Source: Bedellia somnulentella
Taxonomy: Eukaryota > Arthropoda > Insecta > Lepidoptera > Bedelliidae
DNA: 64,000 nucleotides
Assembly (NCBI GenBank): GCA_963576735.1
Contig: OY755190.1
Location: forward strand, 5,387,695 to 5,451,694
Direction of reading: 5' to 3'
Shown: positions 21,120 to 31,163 of the stretch, piece after piece
Numbering within the stretch: the first letter of the stretch is position 1
Layout: each line of letters begins with the position of its first letter
Translations under genes and position numbers: made by a program
Notes under the pieces: model-generated
The model's input: only the letters and a program-made list of their open reading frames with translations
Databases searched by the model: none
What the model was told of the DNA's origin: nothing

Positions 21120-21287
21120 GCTTTTTATTGGATTTTTGGGCGATGCGGTTGGAGACCCATCACCAAAAACCTTTATTTTTAACATCTTTTCCCCACTCAA
21201 CTTCCAAAAGTGGCTGAGGAATTTATAATTCCTGAGCTCTGGCTACCCCTACTAGGGAAATATAGCCGTGAGTGTATGTATGTATGT
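21120..21287 (+). repeat. SINE-A, 5'-truncated, with 10-bp target duplication
   Basis: Starts within the body (gctttttattggatttttgg) and ends agccgtgagtgtatgtatg. Exact duplication atatattctg at 21110-21119 and 21288-21297. A textbook 5'-truncated target-primed insertion. Confidence 0.93.
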
Positions 21288-21507
21288 ATATATTCTGATA
21301 TGAAGTGTAATAGAACCCTACTTATTTAATAAATGTGTCTACGGATACTATACTCCATAATGAACGATGTTGTTCTTGCACGGGGGAATATATCAGATTA
21401 ATTATTTACAAATTTACTGCGAATGTAATACACGTATTCGATTTACAAATGAATTGTGGGCTTGCTTAAACCACCACAGGGACTGAAATGCTATTAATTT
21501 TGCTTAA

Positions 21508-21752
21508 TCTATTCTGTACATAAAATTCACGTGTCAGTGTCACAGTGTTTGTCACCAAACTCCTCCGAAACGGCTAAACCGATTAAAATGAAATAATAGT
21601 AGTTGGCATGACTGAGAATAGGTTTATAACTATTTTTTATGCTTCTAAGTGATAAAGGTTGTTGTTCACCCCAAATATTTTTTTTATTTTATAGACTAGA
21701 GATTCCCTAGAAATAATTTATATGGCAAAAGAATGTTTGCTGTGGTAGCTAG
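21508..21752 (+). mobile_element. non-autonomous mini-Helitron, 245 bp
   Basis: Starts TC after A (21507), has cacgtgtcagtgtcacagtg and ctcctccgaaacggctaaac as in other Helitron fragments here, and ends CTAG before T (21753). It is missing from the other copy of the duplicated segment. Confidence 0.8.
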
Positions 21753-21779
21753 TAATTTCAATAAAATTAATTTATGAAT

Positions 21780-22038
21780 CGTCGTGTAGTGTCGGCTTAG
21801 AATAGCACTATCCCGTTTCTACCGATGGGTGTACGTAAGAGGCGACTAACGGTATTGGGGCTTTTAAGGGATTTTCGGGCGATGCGGTTGGAGACCCATC
21901 ACCAACAACCTTTACTTTTACCATCTTTTCCCCACTCACATTTCCAAAAGTGGCTGAAGAATTTCTAATTCCTTTGCTCTGGCTACCCCTTCTAGGGATT
22001 TATAGCCGTGAGTATATGTTATGTTACGTTATGTTATG
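21780..22038 (+). repeat. SINE-A with 13-bp target duplication and a SINE-B-like tail
   Basis: Head gtcgtgtagtgtcggcttag. The 3' end is gtgagtatatgttatgttac followed by gttatg repeats rather than gtatgtatg. Duplication ttaatttatgaat at 21767-21779 and 22039-22051. The unoccupied site exists at about 22652-22670. Confidence 0.93.
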
Positions 22039-22311
22039 TTAATTTATGAATTCTGAGAAATTAAATCCGTAGCAAAATGTAAAACAAAGCATTTTCTCGT
22101 AGCAAAGTTCATCTGGTAAACTAAGTGACTCATCCGTGTTCACCGGTGCGTATGTAACATCTTCTGAAGCTAGAATGTAAATGAACTAAGAAAATAAGGA
22201 TTTATTTAGTAAAAACCAAGTAAAAACTAATAACATTTTACTAAAGGATGATAAGTAATATTCTATGAACGAATGGTTAAAGTGTTAGGTTAACAACATG
22301 GAGATTAGATG

Positions 22312-22524
22312 GTAGCCAGAGCTTTAGAGCAAGAAACTCCTCAGCCACATTTGGAAGTTGAAAGGGGGCAAAATGGTAGAAATAAAGTATAATTGATGAT
22401 GGGTCCCCAACCACATCGCCCAAAAACCACTTCAACAACCCCAAACCCTTAGTCACCTCTTACGACACCCGTGGGTAGGTGGGTAGAAAGGGGTAGTAAC
22501 AGTCTAAGGCGGGCATTACATGGC
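22312..22524 (-). repeat. SINE-A, 3'-truncated, at a duplication junction
   Basis: Antisense SINE-A lacking its TATG tail, running from gtagccagagctttagagc to gcgggcattacatggc. It lies exactly between the two units of the segmental duplication. Confidence 0.8.
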
Positions 22525-22812
22525 ATCAGGGAATATATCAGATTAATTATTAATAAATCCACAGCGAATACAATACACACATTGGATTTACGAATGAAAT
22601 GTGGGCTGGCTTAAACCACGGCAGATTTGAGTGAATTGATATTAATTTTGCTCAATAAAATTAATTTATAAATTCTGATAAATTAAATCCGTAGCAAAAT
22701 GTAAAACAAAGCATTTTCTCGTAGCAAAGTTAATCTGGTAAACAAAGTGACTCATCCGTGTTCACCGGTGCGTATGTAACATCTTCTGAAGCCAGAATGT
22801 AAATAAACTAAG

Positions 22813-23354
22813 AAAATAAATTAATAGTTTAAAAAACACTAAAAAACACGCTTTTATGAGTGCACTTAAAAGTCAAAAATAAATTACGGGTCGTTCAAGT
22901 TGTCTCTATTTCTGGGCTGAAGTGTAAACTATGTGCTTTTAATTATAATATTTGATTGTAAAAGCGTGGGGCGCTGGAGCAGGAAAAACTTTCTTGTAAA
23001 CAAATACACGAACAAGAACCCTACATTTTGCCACTGTTGACTAGTAGGTACTTTTAACAGACTGTTTCATATAGAGCCTCCAACTAGTGGTGCTGCAACT
23101 CTAGTTAGGGTGCCGATCTCTGTAACCTGCTTCCCAAAACATCGCTTAACTTGATTTCCTAGCAAGGTGAACAAAAAATCTTTTCTTTTCCAGCGCCCCA
23201 CGCTTTTACAATCAAATATTATAATTAAAAACACATAGTTTACACTTCAGCCCAGAAATAGAGACAACTTGAACGACCCGTAATTTATTTTTGACTTTTA
23301 AGTGCACTCATAAAAGCGTGTTTTTTAGTGTTTTTTAAACTATTAATTTATTTT
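22813..23354. mobile_element. foldback element with 165-bp near-identical arms
   Basis: Left arm 22813-22977 and right arm 23190-23354 are inverted copies differing at about one position. Arms start aaaataaattaatagtttaa and end aaaagcgtggggcgctgg. The loop of 212 bp has no convincing ORF. Near-identity implies recent formation or gene conversion. Confidence 0.9.
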
Positions 23355-23389
23355 ATCATTTTTAGTCTTTGCTAATGGCATATTTCACA

Positions 23390-23600
23390 CGTAAAGCCGT
23401 TGGTGCCAGTTGTTATCGTAAGATAGCAGTCGTCAAGCTTTGTCAGAGACCCAAACGGGCGGCTTGATAACATCTAACGGTAAGGTGACCACTAGCCTTA
23501 CAAACCTCCACTAACCCGGCTGGTCCCCGTGGTGAAGTATGGCTAATACCTTCCTCACGGAAGAGACCCGTGCCCAGCAGTGGGACGTTATGGGTTGGTA
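23390..23600 (+). repeat. probable LINE or SINE 3' end
   Basis: Contains tggtccccgtggtgaagtat and the motif gtgcccagcagtgggacgtt, which I recognise as a common end of lepidopteran interspersed repeats. No ORF. Confidence 0.5.
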
Positions 23601-23621
23601 AAGATACATCGTATGCTAATC

Positions 23622-24275
23622 ATAATGAAGTTCCAGTTCAAATCTTCCGGCTCCATCATCAGATCAGTTCGATAGTACCATATTATCGTATTCAGACCTT
23701 GAAACCTTATCGTGGTCAAAGTTCATTACAAGACCTTTCTAACAAGTCCAAATACGGCTATAATACGATCATCCATCATTAAGTTCCAGTTAATATCTTC
23801 CCGCTCCATCATCAGATGAGCTCGACAGTACCATATTATTGTATTCAGACCGTGAAACCTAATCGTGGTCAAGGTTCATTACAAGACCTTTCTAACAAGT
23901 CCAAATACGGCTATAATACGATCATCCATCATTAAGTTCTAGTTAATATCTTCCGGCTCCATCATCAGATCAGCTCAACAGTACCATATCATTGTATTCA
24001 GACTTGAAACTTAATCGTGGTCAAGGTTCATTACAAGACCTTTCTAACAAGTCCAAACTCGGCTATGGTACGATTTTTCATCATGGAATGCTAGTGCCTA
24101 TCTTCCGGCTTCATCATCAGAACTTGAAACCTAATCATGGTCAACGTTCATTACAAGACCTTTGTAACAAGTCCAAACACGGCTATGATACGATCATCCA
24201 TCATGAAGTTCCAGTTCATATCTTCCGGCTCCATCATCAGATCAGCTCGACAGTACCATATTATTGTATTGTCAT
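23622..24275 (+). repeat. minisatellite, about 154-bp unit, about 4.5 copies
   Basis: Units begin near 23627, 23783, 23937, 24088 and 24207 with aagttccagtt and contain cttccggctccatcatcag, gtggtcaaggttcattacaa and acctttctaacaagtccaaa. The fourth unit lacks about 40 bp. Confidence 0.85.
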
Positions 24276-24560
24276 CGAAATCACATACAACTGCCAATTT
24301 TCATAACGCTATGACCTTTAGAAGATGGTTGAATTCGTTTTCTTAGATTTGATTACATAGTTACATACATACAGGTCGACCTAATAAAAGCGTATTAATA
24401 AGGATTTATTGAGTATTATTACTAAGTTATCTTAGTAAAAAGCAATAACATTTTACTAAACGACAATGAGTCATCTTCTATGGGTGAATGGTTAGAGCGT
24501 TAGGTTAAGGACATGGAGATCTTGGATTCTATACCCAGAGGAAACACTTAAGAATTAAGC

Positions 24561-25527
24561 CAGTTTATTGAGGAAGAGCTAGACTAAATATATACATTAT
24601 TTCAATAAAAAAAATTCATGGAACATCTTTGAAGCATATGTATGATAGATGTCCCACTCTTCCATAACATTATGTGTGAAACTAACTAACTCTCTTCTTT
24701 GACTATCCGAAAATTAATATGATCCCGTGCTTCGGATAAGTTAAGATGTTTGTCTCGACAAGTGATGAAAGAGACGAAGGATTTTAACGTTTTTATAAAA
24801 TGTCCTCTTTGATAACTCACGAGTGACTAATTCTTTTAGTGTCACCTTTAGTCTTAAGACTAGCTTTTCTAATCGAGTATTTTAACTCTCAACAGTAACT
24901 TAAATGGATTATGGACTTGAATGTCAGATGAAAAGTTATGATTTGGATGGCGTGAGTTGGTGAAACTCATACTTTGCATAGCACCCAACCGCCTCAATAA
25001 ATATATGTTGCATAGATGACTATGGTAATTGTGGGATGACCCACAAACACCCACAAACAACTTAGTTTGGGCAGTAACCAAATCACCCTATTTTGGGTCG
25101 GCTAGAATTCCTCGGTCGGACTATATGGTTACATTATGGTTCAGTCGAACGAACGATATGAAAAGCTTACACACTGACATAGTATTATTTTCTATCCAAA
25201 ACCACAACAATATATCATACATGTATAAACGCAAAGATACAATGGCAAGTCTATGAGATTGTACTACGTGGTCTAATAATCACGGCCGGTTCCACTTAAT
25301 TGTGTTTGTCGACAAATCAATACTAACTTTTATTGTACTTGCGTACAAATAAGAATTGCTTTGCAAGATAATGTGACGAATTTACTGAGGGTAATACAAA
25401 TGGAATACTATTCTTTTACTTGGGTAATACTTACTTGGGTTTACTTGGTTTTTATTCATAAAGAAGTAGTAAATAAAAATCTATGATGCTTTATATTTCT
25501 TTTATAGTATAGGAGTGGAATGTACGA
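24561..25527. other. no gene; small SINE-C scrap
   Basis: Contains a 40-bp SINE-C piece (24702-24740, gactatccgaaaatt, cccgtgcttcgg). The rest is unassigned AT-rich DNA. Confidence 0.4.
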
Positions 25528-25690
25528 CGTGATAGCTCAGTGGGTAGAAACCACTTACCGTGCAGAAGATTAGTGTTCTAGTCCCAGGTCAGGCCTACAC
25601 CATTTTGCCTTTTCTAAAAACATATGTGTGGTTAATTTATCATGGTTATAAACGGTGAGGGAAAGCATTGTGAGGAAACCCATAAGGCTT
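25528..25690 (+). repeat. SINE-B, 3'-truncated
   Basis: Head cgtgatagctcagtgggtag and the first half of the body up to gaggaaacccataaggct, then unrelated sequence. Confidence 0.8.
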
Positions 25691-25892
25691 TACCCGCACC
25701 ATTCGTTCGCATTGGGGTAGACACATAGTAATAGTTTTACCACATATAATCAAATAAGATATCGTTTGAAACGCCATGGCTATGACGTTAAAAAGTTATA
25801 CATACACTTTCAATAGTAACACGATTGATGATGGGCTGAGCCGTTTTAGGTGATGGTTACTGTACTCAACCGATTCTTAATTTACTAGCTTT

Positions 25893-26429
25893 ATAGTATC
25901 CCTCGAAATTTTTGTTATTCAACCAATAGTGATTTAGTAAGTAAGTAAGTAAGTAAAATGTTTATTTGGTATTAAAAACAAAATTACAAACAGTATTTAA
26001 CAATTAGATACAACATTTAATGATACCAAAAAAGTCTTGGCTCAGCGTAAAATGTACCCAGCGCAAGTCTCGCAAGACACAAACGCTGAGTACGCTGGTT
26101 TTCAGCCAACACCTCAAACTTATATCTAATACATACTAACTAATACATAAAGCAAAAAAAAATATACAATTAAATAATAAGAAACAAATACTGTAACAGA
26201 GAAAAAAGGAAAGAAACCTACTCCATTTATGGTTATAGCTTATTTCGTAATTTAACTTTAATTGAATTAATATTTGTACCCCCGACCTTTCTAAAAGCGT
26301 TCCTGCCATATTCAAATTAACCAAATTTCAACTATGTAGGTAACTTGTATATGGTTTTCTAGTTTCTGTTGTGAATGTTAGTGAAGTGTTACTGTGTTCG
26401 CGTAGTGAAATTGCACACTGTAGTGAATG
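25893..26429. repeat. local duplication, unit 1
   Basis: Shares cgacctttctaaaagcgttc, ctgccatattc, gttttctagttt and gtgttactgtgttcgcg with 26860-27340. It contains a (TAAG)n tract (25934-25957) that looks like the 3' tail of a reverse-oriented retroelement. Confidence 0.6.
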
Positions 26430-26500
26430 CTGGATCAAATAGAAAGTGTTCTCAAAAAATCCGAAGTATGAGGAATAAAAGAGCATGTATGAAAAGATTG
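26430..26500 (+). repeat. RTE LINE 3' fragment, left part
   Basis: tggatcaaatagaaagtgtt through gagcatgtatgaaaagattg. Interrupted by SINE-A and continued at 26740. Confidence 0.85.
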
Positions 26501-26739
26501 CTGTGTAGTCTCGGCTTAGAATAGCACTACCCCTTTTCTTTCGGTGGGTGTACGTAAGAGGTGACTAACGGTATTGGGGCTTTTTAAGGGATTTTTGGGC
26601 GATGCGGTTGGAGACCCATCACCAACAACCTTTATTTTACTATCTTTTCCCCACGCAGCTTCCAAAAGTGGCTGAGGAATTTCTCATTCGTTAGCACTGG
26701 CTACCCCTTCTAGGGATTTATAGGCGTGAGTATATGTAT
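26501..26739 (+). repeat. SINE-A, full length, inserted in RTE with a 14-bp duplication
   Basis: Head ctgtgtagtctcggcttaga, tail gtgagtatatgtat. Exact duplication gtatgaaaagattg at 26487-26500 and 26740-26753. The target is RTE coding sequence, so the ends are unambiguous. Confidence 0.95.
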
Positions 26740-26856
26740 GTATGAAAAGATTGATGGATGTAAACGAAGCTAGAGAGGGTTGCGTATCGTAAAAAGTGGT
26801 GATCGATAGTCTCTGCCTACCAATGGAACTGATGGCGTGAGTGTGTGTATGTATGT
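26740..26856 (+). repeat. RTE LINE 3' fragment, right part
   Basis: gatggatgtaaacgaagcta through gtggtgatcgatagtctctg to ggcgtgagtgtgtgtatgta. Confidence 0.85.
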
Positions 26857-26859
26857 TAC

Positions 26860-27340
26860 TTTACTATAATTTAGTCTTCCTCTGAAATTTTCTTATTCAA
26901 CCAATTAAAATGTAAATTTAAATAAATTAAAAACTTGTACACCCGACCTTTCTAGCAGCGTTCCTGCCATATTCTTAGTAACCCATCATACATACATACA
27001 TATGCTCACGGCTATACTTCCCCAGAAGGGGTAGCCAGAGCTAAGGAATTATAAATTCCTCAGCCACTTTAGGAAGTTGAGTGGGGAAAAGATGGTAAAA
27101 ATAAAGGTTTTTGGTGATTGGTCTCCAACCGCATCGCCCAAAAATCCAATAAAAAGCCCCAATACCCTTAGTCGCCTCTTACGACACCCGTGGGTAGAAA
27201 TGGGTAGCGACATTCTAAGCCGGCACTACACGGCTAACCCAAATAGCAACAAATAACTTTGTACAAGGTTTTCTAGTTTGTGAAGTGTATTCGAGTGCAG
27301 TGTTACTGTGTTCGCGCAGTGGGTGGCTGAAATGCGAGTC
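26860..27340. repeat. local duplication, unit 2
   Basis: Second copy of 25893-26429, carrying a SINE-A insertion (26986-27234) and lacking the (TAAG)n retroelement of unit 1. Confidence 0.6.
26986..27234 (-). repeat. SINE-A, full length, 7-bp duplication
   Basis: Antisense, tail catacatacatatgctcacg, head aagccggcactacacggc. Duplication taaccca at 26979-26985 and 27235-27241. Confidence 0.9.
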
Positions 27341-27464
27341 GTGTATTTCGTTTCATTGAAATGCAACAGCGGTAGTGGCTTTGACTTCCACAGAAATGGT
27401 TTGCTTTTGCCAGAGCATTTGTATTAACAATATATATACTAACGAATGTTTTAGTTAGGGTTTT

Positions 27465-27713
27465 GTTAGAGCTAGGAAAATTAATGGGCTGGAGCTGTCC
27501 TACGCCAACATTGTTGCTTGTGTCTTTTTAACATAACGATTCACAATGTACACACTTAATTACTCTGCCAACCCCTTCGGGGATATACGGCGTGAAAGTT
27601 TGAGTTTGCTAGAGCTAGGGAAATTAATAGGCTAGAGAAATCTTCAGCCAACATTGTTTGCTTGCGTCTTTCGAATAACGATTCACAATGTACAAACAAA
27701 CATAATTACTCAG
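27465..27713. repeat. direct repeat of about 95 bp around a SINE-B 3' stub
   Basis: Left copy 27465-27557 and right copy 27607-27713 share gctaggaaaattaat, gccaacattgtt and aacgattcacaatgtac. Between them is a 50-bp SINE-B end (ccaaccccttcggggatata, ggcgtgaaag). Confidence 0.8.
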
Positions 27714-27785
27714 TTGGGGCACTACCGCTTTTCATACTGGAAACGTAAGTACAAATCATGAGTCGGGCCTACCACGCACTGGTTT

Positions 27786-28057
27786 GTACGTACATACATA
27801 CATATTATCACGGCCATAATCCATAAAAGGGGTAACAAGAGCTTTAGAGCTGGAAACTCCTCAGCCACATTTGGAAGTTGATAGAAATAAAGTATGTATC
27901 GAAGTAAAACAAGATGGTAGAAATAAAGTGTGGTTGGTGATGGGTTTCCAACCGCATCCCCCAAAAACCACTCAAAAAGCCCCATACCCTCAATCGCCTC
28001 TGACGACACCCGTGGGTAGAAAGGGGTAGTGAAATTCTAAGCCGGCACGACTCAGCA
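27786..28057 (-). repeat. SINE-A, full length, with internal duplication
   Basis: GTGCCGGC subfamily, antisense. The tagaaataaagt part is repeated (27887-27933). Head aagccggcacgactcagc. Confidence 0.88.
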
Positions 28058-28286
28058 TCTTTAAGATCTATCATTCCAAAGTTTCTGTCTAACTCCTCGG
28101 TGGTTTAAAGTCTTATGTGCAAAGTTAGGAGAGTAAAATAATCGATTTCGCTTAGTTTCAGCGAGACGATATTTGCCAGAACCGCTCTCGGGGGATTAAT
28201 TAAATTGGTGCGGTTCGTAGATTACGTTAGCGATAGACTGGCATGTTGGGAATCACTTTAGCTGGTTTACTGTGCTATTTCAGATT

Positions 28287-28486
28287 NNNNNNNNNNNNNN
28301 NNNNNNNNNNNNNNNNNNNNNNNNNNNNNNNNNNNNNNNNNNNNNNNNNNNNNNNNNNNNNNNNNNNNNNNNNNNNNNNNNNNNNNNNNNNNNNNNNNNN
28401 NNNNNNNNNNNNNNNNNNNNNNNNNNNNNNNNNNNNNNNNNNNNNNNNNNNNNNNNNNNNNNNNNNNNNNNNNNNNNNNNNNNNNN
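28287..28486. other. assembly gap, 200 N
   Basis: Exactly 200 unknown bases, beginning after ctatttcagatt and ending at cgcctattcttc. Any ORF spanning it is an artefact. Confidence 0.99.
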
Positions 28487-28929
28487 CGCCTATTCTTCAT
28501 ATCAGCAATATGTTCTCTAACGCGAGTTGCTACACTACGCTTTGTTTGGCCGATGTATGAAAGACCACACTCACAGTCTAGTTTATAAACGCCTGCATCT
28601 TGTAAAGGGATCTGACATTTGATAGGTCTTAGAAACTGACTTATCTTTTGGTGCGGCTTGAAATAGGTCTTAATGGAAGCACGCTGTAACACAGTACTAA
28701 TTTTGTCTGTTACACCCTTTACAAAAGGTAGAGTAGCAGGGAGTCTTTCGACAGTAGGTGGTTTATCGGAGGAGCGGTGACGTTGGCGGGGCAATTTCAG
28801 CTTGTTGTTGTGAAGAACTTGTTTCACATGACTGAGCTCTCCAGCAAGATGGTGTTCGTCACAAAGATGTTTGGCTCTCTGAAACAAAGTTTTACCAACA
28901 GTAGCTAACTGAGATGGATGGTGGTGTGT
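28487..28929 (-). pseudogene. Penelope-like element, GIY-YIG endonuclease part (reverse half)
   Basis: Reverse-strand frame reads HHHPSQLATVGKTLFQRA and LAGELSHVKQVLHNN (C-terminal RT/linker region), FKPHQKISQFLRPIK, then AGVYKLDCECGLSYIGQTKR and VATRVREHIADMKNR. The last two are the GIY-YIG endonuclease signature (GVY ... YIG) with the conserved Arg helix, typical of Penelope-like retroelements, where this domain sits at the C-terminus after the RT and opens the target for reverse transcription. The frame runs into the gap at 28486. Its 28487-28535 end is repeated in inverted orientation at 28928-28976. Confidence 0.88.
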
Positions 28930-29236
28930 AGCAACTCGCGTTAGAGAACATATTGCTGATATGAAGAATAGGCGTCCTGGAAGATCTGCTTTGTGTGAAC
29001 ACACCTTCGATAAGCCAAACCACCACATGCGTTTTGACAAACCTACAATTCTAGCAAAAGAGAATCGATTGATACCTAGAATGATACGCGAGTCTATTGA
29101 AATAAAGAAACATCCAAACTTCAATAGAGATGATGGTTGGCAATTACCACCTGCTTGGAACCCGATCATTAGCACAACTAAGCGAGGGAAGAACACTAGC
29201 AAGACTCCGGATAACATTAGCTCTTTTTGTACATAG
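28928..29236 (+). pseudogene. Penelope-like element, C-terminal GIY-YIG part (forward half)
   Basis: Forward frame VATRVREHIADMKNR, then RPGRSALCEHTFDKPNHHMR, ILAKENRLIPRMIRESIEI, NRDDGWQLPPAWNPII and a stop at 29234-29236. It completes the GIY-YIG domain that the reverse half begins. The catalytic Arg/Glu helices (TRVREH, IRESIEI) are present but the GIY core is not in this half. The two halves are head-to-head and overlap by 49 bp, so this is an inverted partial copy rather than one gene. Confidence 0.88.
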
Positions 29237-29329
29237 CAAATATTAAACGCAAATGTAACTTAAAATTTTGTGAAGGTAGTTAGTATTAATAATTTTATAG
29301 TACTGTATAATGACAAATAACACCTCAGT

Positions 29330-29373
29330 CTTCCCGTGACCATGATAACTGAAAAGTTTTCGAAACGTCGGGC
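29330..29373 (+). ncRNA. possible degenerate hammerhead-type motif in Penelope 3' region
   Basis: ctgaaaagttttcgaaacgt resembles a minimal hammerhead core (CUGANGA ... GAAA) followed by gtcggg that could pair with cccgtgac upstream. The sixth core base is A rather than G. Penelope-like elements are known to carry hammerhead motifs; here it is a weak call. Confidence 0.3.
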
Positions 29374-29430
29374 TTTAAAAATAATGTAATAACACGCGAT
29401 TAAAATATCCGAAAATCAATAGTTGTTTCA

Positions 29431-29898
29431 ATTATAATGTGCAATCGTGAAAATCTTAGAAAATACTACTGTAACAATTAGCCGTCAGATTACATACTTT
29501 TAGCCCGCAATATCCTTACCCAACTGTGATGTCAAAATTTTATATACTTGCCTTGAAAAAATTAATTCTGCTCGCCACAAATTTGCGGAAGGACTTTAGT
29601 TCGCGCTTATATCTTTAAATCTATTTATCGAATTTCAATCTTAATGGCTAACAGGAACAGAAAGCTGGGAAATGAACGGTTACTCAGTTACATTTTAAAG
29701 TTGAGCAATGAATATTACAATAATTATGAATTTGACGTCATGCGTTTAAATTAAGGATCGGCTTTTAATCTAAATAATAAAAAAGAAGAAAAAATATGTT
29801 AAGGACTCGTATTAAAAAATCATAAAAAAGAAAAAAATATGAATTAGTTTAGGGATTGTTGATCTTGACAGTCTGGTTTACCACTTTTGGGAATATAA
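29431..29898. other. no recognised feature
   Basis: AT-rich sequence; the outer end of the Penelope copy is not resolved. Confidence 0.4.
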
Positions 29899-30118
29899 CC
29901 GTGTATTGCCGGCTTCCAATGTCACTAACCTGTTCAACCTACGGGGGTCGTAAGAAGCGGCTAAGGGTATTGGGACTTTTTAAAAGTGATTTTTGGGCAA
30001 TGCGGTTGGAGACCCATCACCAAAAACATTTATTTTGCAGTCTTTACACTTAACTTCCAAAAGTGGCTGAAGAATTTTCTGATTCTGAAGCTTAATTATG
30101 TAGTGTATATGTATGTAT
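29899..30118 (+). repeat. SINE-A copy, diverged 3' end
   Basis: Head gtgtattgccggcttccaat, B-box-like gttggagacccatcaccaa, tail gtgtatatgtatgtatag; part of the 3' end is missing. Confidence 0.8.
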
Positions 30119-30562
30119 AGTTTGAAGGGTTCTTTCTTGTCTAATTATATCATTTGCTGCGGTTATCGAATAAATATTAAAATCGATGCCTTTAAATACT
30201 TCATAGTTAGTGTATATTTTTAGATCCATTCGTTATTTAATGTCAGAACTTTTAGCTTCTAAAAATGTTGCTACTTTGCTCAAAAGTAATTAAATGATTC
30301 AGTGAAATCAAAAGTTTGGCGCTAAATACTGAAATTGTTTTACTGTGAAAAGTTTGGGCTGTATTAGAATTAGAACTCTAAGAGTTTCGCAACACTTGGT
30401 ATTTGTGAAAACATTTCCAGTTCACAATTTATTGGTCATAATACTTATTTTACTCATGATAATATTTATGAAAACAGCTAATTTTAAGGGTCGATTACTC
30501 CATCATGGAACCATAAAATAGTATAGAGCAACCAAATTAAGTGGAGAAGTAAGTGACGTGAA

Positions 30563-30800
30563 AACATATACGTACATAAATAAGTTCTCATGCCTTTATA
30601 TCGGAAAAGTGAGTAGCTACAGCTAGAGAATTAGAAATGTTTCAGTTAATTTTGAAATTGAGTGAGGTAAAGATAGTCCAATAAACCATCACATCCACCG
30701 ATCATATCGCCTCACAATCTCTAAAAAGGCTCTATAAAAATAGTCTCTTTCAACACCCGCGGGAAGAAGCATGTGAGTGCTATTTGAAACCGACGAAACT
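30563..30800 (-). repeat. SINE-A, old diverged copy
   Basis: Antisense match through tgaaattgagtgaggtaaag, atcatatcgcctcacaatct and cacccgcgggaagaagc. Confidence 0.65.
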
Positions 30801-31067
30801 TATGTTATTCCTCAGAAAAGATTTTCTCAAATACCGACAGTTACTGAAGTAACTTGATGTTTGAAGTTTAAATTTGGTTTGCGAGATGTTCGGATAGTGT
30901 TAGTGCCTGCTTACAAGGATTCAAAAATTCCAGGAGAACAAAGGATCTGAATTAACGTTGCACATTTTTACGGAGTGAAAATTTTGCGAAAATCCTAAGA
31001 ATACAGGATTGATGTATATTTTGTCTACTCAGCCAAAATTACTTACTGACGTATTTTCTCTCTCTGA

Positions 31068-31163
31068 ACTCTGAACACCAGGTGACAAAGTCACGTGTAT
31101 TTCAGAAGTATTAGTCCCTCTTCCAACCCCTTCGGGGATATTCGGCGTGAACGTTTATGTTTT
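31068..31163 (+). repeat. SINE-B 3' fragment
   Basis: ctctgaacaccaggtgacaa to ccccttcggggatattcggc and cgtgaacgtttatg; 5'-truncated. Confidence 0.85.

Larger units (their letters stand above)
21385..22311. repeat. segmental duplication, unit 1
   Basis: Matches unit 2 (22526-22818 plus 24405-24520) from gggaatatatcagattaatt to ttaggttaacaacatgg after removing its own Helitron and SINE-A; about 410 bp of shared sequence at roughly 85-90 percent by eye. Confidence 0.8.
22526..24520. repeat. segmental duplication, unit 2 (interrupted)
   Basis: Second copy of 21385-22311, split by about 1.59 kb of inserted sequence (22819-24404). Parts are 22526-22818 and 24405-24520. A tRNA-like stretch (gaatggttagagcgttaggt, ggattctatacc) lies near its end. 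Confidence 0.75.

Noticed and set aside
23622..24275. CRISPR-like array
   Set aside because: Units of about 154 bp repeat throughout with no short repeat/unique spacer pattern; the window is eukaryotic. It is a minisatellite.
28267..29217. 316-codon minus ORF across the gap
   Set aside because: Passes through 200 N and through the inverted Penelope junction; only 28487-28929 has coding signal on that strand.
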